From JBEKHT01 sp049511715 (GTDB lineage Bacteria; Chloroflexota; Anaerolineae; Anaerolineales; RBG-16-64-43), in the NCBI GenBank assembly GCA_049511715.1, contig JBEKXU010000050.1, forward strand, positions 1-13,788: a DNA stretch of 13,788 nt. Reading direction: 5' to 3'. The position numbers and the translations under genes are program-made. The number at the start of each line of letters is the position of its first letter. Positions within the stretch are counted from its first letter, which is position 1. Below are positions 13,375 through 13,788 of the stretch, piece by piece. The notes under the pieces are model-generated. The model saw only the letters and a list, made by a program, of their open reading frames with translations, searched no databases and was not told the origin of the DNA.

Positions 13375-13464
13375 CTAGACTCTAATTCTAAGTGCAACGG
13401 TATGAGGTTGGAGCACCTCCTTGGGGGTTAAGAATTGAAGGCATTTCCGAGGTCGTTGATTTAA

Positions 13465-13485
13465 CCTGCCTGTCGGCAGACAGGC
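13465..13485 (-). repeat. Short palindromic insertion (GCCTGTC-GACAGGC) in the IS30 transposase
   Basis: GCCTGTC and GACAGGC form a perfect 7-bp stem with a 4-base loop (13468-13485), plus three bases. Removing the 20 bp at 13465-13484 rejoins the transposase between EE and LNQRPRK, which defines the insertion. Confidence 0.75.
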
Positions 13486-13586
13486 TCCTCGGCAATTTGG
13501 TCAAGCTCCTCTTGGGAGAGGCGGCGGAGGTCGGCGTGGCGCGGGAGGTAGCGACGTAGGAGGCCGTTTGTCTGTTCCACGGTTCC

Positions 13587-13612
13587 CCCCGGCCTGACCC
13601 ACCGGGGCAGGC
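13587..13612 (-). repeat. Short palindromic insertion (GCCTGCCC...GGGTCAGGC) in the IS30 transposase
   Basis: The 25 bp at 13587-13611 separate SWEK from GTVEQTNG. On the minus strand the arms GCCTG-CCC and GGG-CAGGC (13592-13612) pair with one mismatch. The arms closely match the palindrome at 2165-2186, which points to a repeat family rather than a random insertion. Confidence 0.75.
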
Positions 13613-13788
13613 TTCTCCCAGGAGTGATAGGGGTGGCAGAAGTAGAACGGGATCCCGAGTTGATGGGAGACGAGGGTGTGATTGGTGTGCTCGGGACCAT
13701 TGTCGGCCGTTATGCTGCGAACGGGCCAGGAGGCCAAGCGTTGACACAGGGCGCGAGCAGTAGCGTGAGAGGATTTGTCCTCCAGCTT

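Larger units (their letters stand above)
13375..13788 (-). pseudogene. IS30-family transposase, C-terminal part, disrupted by two palindromic insertions
   Basis: Three segments read as one IS30-type DDE transposase. Segment 1 (13788-13612) has the second catalytic Asp in ITADNGPEHT and ends YFCHPYHSWEK. Segment 2 (13586-13485) carries the catalytic Glu in GTVEQTNGLLRRYLP and ends QEELDQIAEE. Segment 3 (13464-13375) reads LNQRPRKCLQFLTPKEVLQ...LRIRV and then TAG. In intact relatives K-G and E-L join directly. Here 25 bp (13587-13611) and 20 bp (13465-13484) are inserted. The first shifts the frame; together they add 45 bp, so segment 3 is back in phase with segment 1. The middle, with the catalytic Glu, is lost from the main frame, so this copy should be inactive. 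The 5' part, with the first Asp and the DNA-binding domain, is off the right edge. Confidence 0.88.

Noticed and set aside
13120..13380. A tmRNA or split tRNA spanning the tRNA-like 3' end and the hairpin at 13312
   Set aside because: There is an ordinary anticodon arm and no tmRNA 5' end, tag reading frame or pseudoknot series. No tRNA-Ala 5' half was found in the interval.
1..13788. CRISPR array or defence island
   Set aside because: No regularly spaced direct repeats and no cas, restriction, toxin or phage-defence motifs were seen on either strand.

Overview
The window is GC-rich bacterial DNA in which one metabolic operon, one translation operon and a two-component pair are flanked by mobile DNA at both ends. 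The organism is not certain. Three things point to Chloroflexota as a guess: a Thr/Pro-rich lipoprotein with 'PPTE' repeats, a tRNA-sensing T-box leader (typical of Gram-positives and some Chloroflexota and Deltaproteobacteria), and the form of the leucyl-tRNA synthetase. The ferredoxin-dependent 2-oxoacid oxidoreductase suggests anaerobic or low-oxygen metabolism.

Layout. (1) 1-~985, minus: an IS200/IS605-type element with a complete HUH transposase (tnpA) and the N-terminal third of tnpB, cut by the window edge. A terminal hairpin lies 20 bases beyond the end of the next operon. (2) 991-4351, minus: a four-subunit 2-oxoacid:ferredoxin oxidoreductase, transcribed ferredoxin (delta), alpha, beta, then gamma, with a bacterioferritin gene between beta and gamma. 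The gamma gene has no ATG, GTG or TTG start that keeps its N-terminal nucleotide-binding motif. (3) 4537-5682, plus: ribonuclease D, whose -10 box sits where the mRNA would be leaderless. It is followed by tRNA-Ser(CGA) and a thioredoxin with an unusual CHPC active site, then a strong bidirectional hairpin terminator. (4) 6334-8592, minus: a two-GAF, NarX/DesK-type histidine kinase followed by a stand-alone receiver whose phospho-acceptor Asp is Glu. (5) 8739-13085, minus: a T-box leader with a Leu (CUC) specifier, then a lipoprotein gene, then leuS. The lipoprotein stop codon overlaps the leuS ribosome-binding site, so the lipoprotein appears to be under leucine-tRNA control. (6) 13120-13788, minus: a tRNA-Ala(GGC) 3' half without a matching 5' half (possible attachment-site scar), then the C-terminal part of an IS30-family transposase. 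That transposase is interrupted by two short palindromic insertions of 25 and 20 bp.

The most unusual signals are the short GCCTG...CAGGC palindromes (one more lies between the oxidoreductase beta gene and bacterioferritin), the T-box/lipoprotein/leuS arrangement, the Glu receiver paired with a kinase, and the missing conventional start of the gamma gene. No CRISPR array, phage gene or defence system is visible. Domain and family assignments come from reading motifs by eye; no database search was possible.
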